Shown here: positions 62,739-64,000 of the stretch, piece by piece
How the letters are laid out: each line of letters starts with the position of its first letter
Position numbering within the stretch: position 1 is the first letter of the stretch
NCBI RefSeq assembly: GCF_030020805.1
Contig: NZ_CP125098.1
Span: 3,557,501 to 3,621,500, forward strand
DNA length: 64,000 nucleotides
Direction of reading: 5' to 3'
Source of the DNA: Paenibacillus sp. RC67
GTDB lineage: Bacteria > Bacillota > Bacilli > Paenibacillales > NBRC-103111
Program-made: the position numbers and the translations under genes
Notes under the pieces: generated by a model
Seen by the model: only the letters and a program-made list of their open reading frames with translations
Database searches by the model: none
What the model was told of the DNA's origin: nothing

Positions 62739-63818
62739 ATGAGCAAGAAACGTTTTCGCGATTACGGCCTCGTTGTCGGGAAGCTTCCGACAGGAAAGCA
62801 CAACAGTATAACGGATGTCCCGGGTGTAGCGGTTGGACATGTGACATTGAAAATGGACCTGCAAGGAACAAATGTTCGGACTGGGGTTACAGCGATTTTG
62901 CCGCATCAGGGGAATCCTTTTCGAGATAAAGTCGTTGCTGCTACTCATGTCATCAACGGTTTCGGCAAAACAACCGGACTTATGCAGGTTAACGAGCTCG
63001 GAACTATAGAATCGCCCATAATGCTTACCAATACGTTCAGCGTTCCTGCAGTTACGGAAGGCGCTCTGCAATACATGATGGAGCTGGACGAGGGGATCGG
63101 TGACAAGGACGGCTCATTGAATGTCGTTACAGGGGAGTGCAACGATAAGATGCTGAATGATATGAGAGGCCTTCATGTGGGCCCTGAGCATGCCGTCCAA
63201 GCAATCCGACAAGCTCAGTCTGACCACCCCGTACCGGAAGGTGCTGTCGGGGCTGGTACTGGCATGGTGTGCTTCGGTTATAAAGGAGGAATCGGCACGT
63301 CCTCCAGACGGCTAACGGTGGAAGGCCACGACTATCATATCGGGGTATTGGTTCTGACGAATTACGGCCTCGGTGACGATCTGACTATCCTGGGTCATCC
63401 GGTCGGTGCTTTCCTTCGTCAGAAAACGCTGGAGCGGGGGAATAACGACGGCTCGATCATAATCGTCGTCAGTACGGACCTGCCGCTAGATGCCCGCCAA
63501 TTGCAAAGAATTGCAAAAAGAGCGAGCTTCGGTCTAGCACGAACGGGTTCTATCGCTCATCACGGCAGCGGGGACATCGTGATTGCATTCAGTAACGGCA
63601 ATCGTATTCCACATACCCCAGAAACTGCGTTCATAACATTGAAAAGCATTCGGGAGGATGGACCGCTTATGTCTGAATGTTTTCGTGCGACCGCAGACGC
63701 AACAGAGGAAGCTATCTATAACTCCTTACTTATGGCTGAGACGACTTTGGGACGTGGAGGAAGTGAGGTTCACTCGTTTCCTATTGAGGAAGTGCTGTCG
63801 ATTCTGCGTATACCGTGA
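62739..63818 (+). CDS. P1-family (DmpA/BapA-like) peptidase, self-processing
   Basis: A 359-residue N-terminal nucleophile peptidase of the DmpA/BapA family: ITDVPGVAVGHVTL, TAILPHQGNPF, GAGTGMVCFGYKGGIGTSSR, and the processing site Gly 238-Ser 239 in NDGSIIIVVSTDLPL, where cleavage frees the nucleophile Ser as N-terminus of the beta chain (about 120 residues). DmpA releases N-terminal residues, including D-Ala from amides and esters. Last gene of the operon, with a GGAG site 48 bases after the serine hydrolase; a strong terminator follows. Confidence 0.88.
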   Translation: MSKKRFRDYGLVVGKLPTGKHNSITDVPGVAVGHVTLKMDLQGTNVRTGVTAILPHQGNPFRDKVVAATHVINGFGKTTGLMQVNELGTIESPIMLTNTFSVPAVTEGALQYMMELDEGIGDKDGSLNVVTGECNDKMLNDMRGLHVGPEHAVQAIRQAQSDHPVPEGAVGAGTGMVCFGYKGGIGTSSRRLTVEGHDYHIGVLVLTNYGLGDDLTILGHPVGAFLRQKTLERGNNDGSIIIVVSTDLPLDARQLQRIAKRASFGLARTGSIAHHGSGDIVIAFSNGNRIPHTPETAFITLKSIREDGPLMSECFRATADATEEAIYNSLLMAETTLGRGGSEVHSFPIEEVLSILRIP

Positions 63819-63876
63819 ATGAGAGGAGCCGGATTACAGAGCGTGATCCAATTCAAGTTTTTACGTTTATTTATTA

Positions 63877-63926
63877 GGACAATGTTCTTGTCTGGTGCTA
63901 ACACCAAGAACATTGTCCTTTTTTTG
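63877..63926 (+). terminator. Terminator of the D-amino acid peptide operon
   Basis: A 14-bp perfect stem (63877-63890 with 63905-63918) followed by seven T. The remaining 75 bases to the window edge hold nothing recognisable. Confidence 0.88.
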
Positions 63927-64000
63927 CTCCCTACATACGTTGACGACCTTGGAAGAGTATTCTGTGACAAAATGCTATCCTTGGTGTTGATACCCTTGAA

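Noticed and set aside
63770..63970. 66-residue minus-strand ORF at the right edge
   Set aside because: It runs through the perfect terminator stem at 63877-63918 and into the end of the DmpA-like gene; no family likeness.
1..64000. CRISPR array, toxin-antitoxin pair, phage defence island, insertion sequence or tRNA genes
   Set aside because: No regularly spaced repeats, transposase motifs, defence nuclease motifs or cloverleaf sequences were seen anywhere in the window.
1..64000. Long antisense ORFs opposite the glycosidase, GH95-like, FAD oxidoreductase and AraC genes
   Set aside because: They lack ribosome sites and family motifs and lie opposite strongly supported genes, so they are reading-frame shadows.

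Overview
The window looks like chromosomal DNA of a low-to-mid GC Gram-positive spore-former, most likely Paenibacillus or a close Paenibacillaceae relative. The evidence is the strong AGGAGG ribosome sites, frequent TTG and GTG starts, a GlnK/GlnL-type two-component pair, an LplA/LplB/YtcP-type sugar transporter followed by a membrane-anchored AraC regulator, CcpA-like cre sites and many OmpR-type two-component systems. No rRNA, tRNA, CRISPR array, insertion sequence or replication origin was found.

Layout. 1-2.9 kb: a MarR-family regulator cut by the window edge, divergent from a short UvrA-like ABC ATPase, with an MhqR-like palindrome between them; the same palindrome recurs in front of a glyoxalase-fold gene at 10 kb. 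3.1-7.9 kb: an envelope cluster of DedA protein, two-component system, BcrC-type undecaprenyl pyrophosphate phosphatase, frameshifted TVP38/DedA-like protein and secreted NlpC/P60 hydrolase. 7.9-12.2 kb: small coiled-coil protein, cupredoxin, endonuclease IV, VOC protein, a broken phosphotransferase and a DinB protein. 12.2-15.9 kb: GlnL/GlnK-like pair (kinase frameshifted) divergent from a glutamate/dicarboxylate symporter. 15.9-25 kb: Eis-like acetyltransferase, GH101/GH129-related lipoprotein divergent from a second two-component system, second broken phosphotransferase, GNAT protein, a secreted Ca-loop protein and a cold shock protein. 25-28.3 kb: ABC-F antibiotic resistance gene behind a leader-peptide attenuator, then a lone tyrosine recombinase. 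28.3-37 kb: MerR-thioredoxin pair, FAD oxidoreductase, histidine phosphatase and two intracellular glycoside hydrolases (GH97-like, GH95-like). 37-50.8 kb: orphan response regulator, YjbR protein, polar amino acid ABC operon ending in an M24 peptidase, complete rbsRKDACB operon, tartrate/D-malate dehydrogenase and a frameshifted pdxH. 50.9-58.4 kb: SH3-NlpC/P60 hydrolase and an oligosaccharide ABC transporter with its AraC regulator. 58.5-63.8 kb: LysR regulator divergent from a four-gene operon (D-amino acid aminotransferase, M19 dipeptidase, serine beta-lactamase-fold hydrolase, DmpA-type peptidase).

The most notable systems are the D-amino-acid-peptide catabolic operon at the right end, the attenuator of the ABC-F gene, the divergent glycosidase/two-component locus whose two promoters carry the same 12-base box at the same distance from the putative -10, and the undecaprenyl-phosphate recycling cluster. 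Four genes are interrupted by a single-base shift and one more by a shift plus a stop. Three of the shifts lie in runs of five to eight identical bases, so part of this decay may be sequencing error. All names rest on motif reading, not on database searches.
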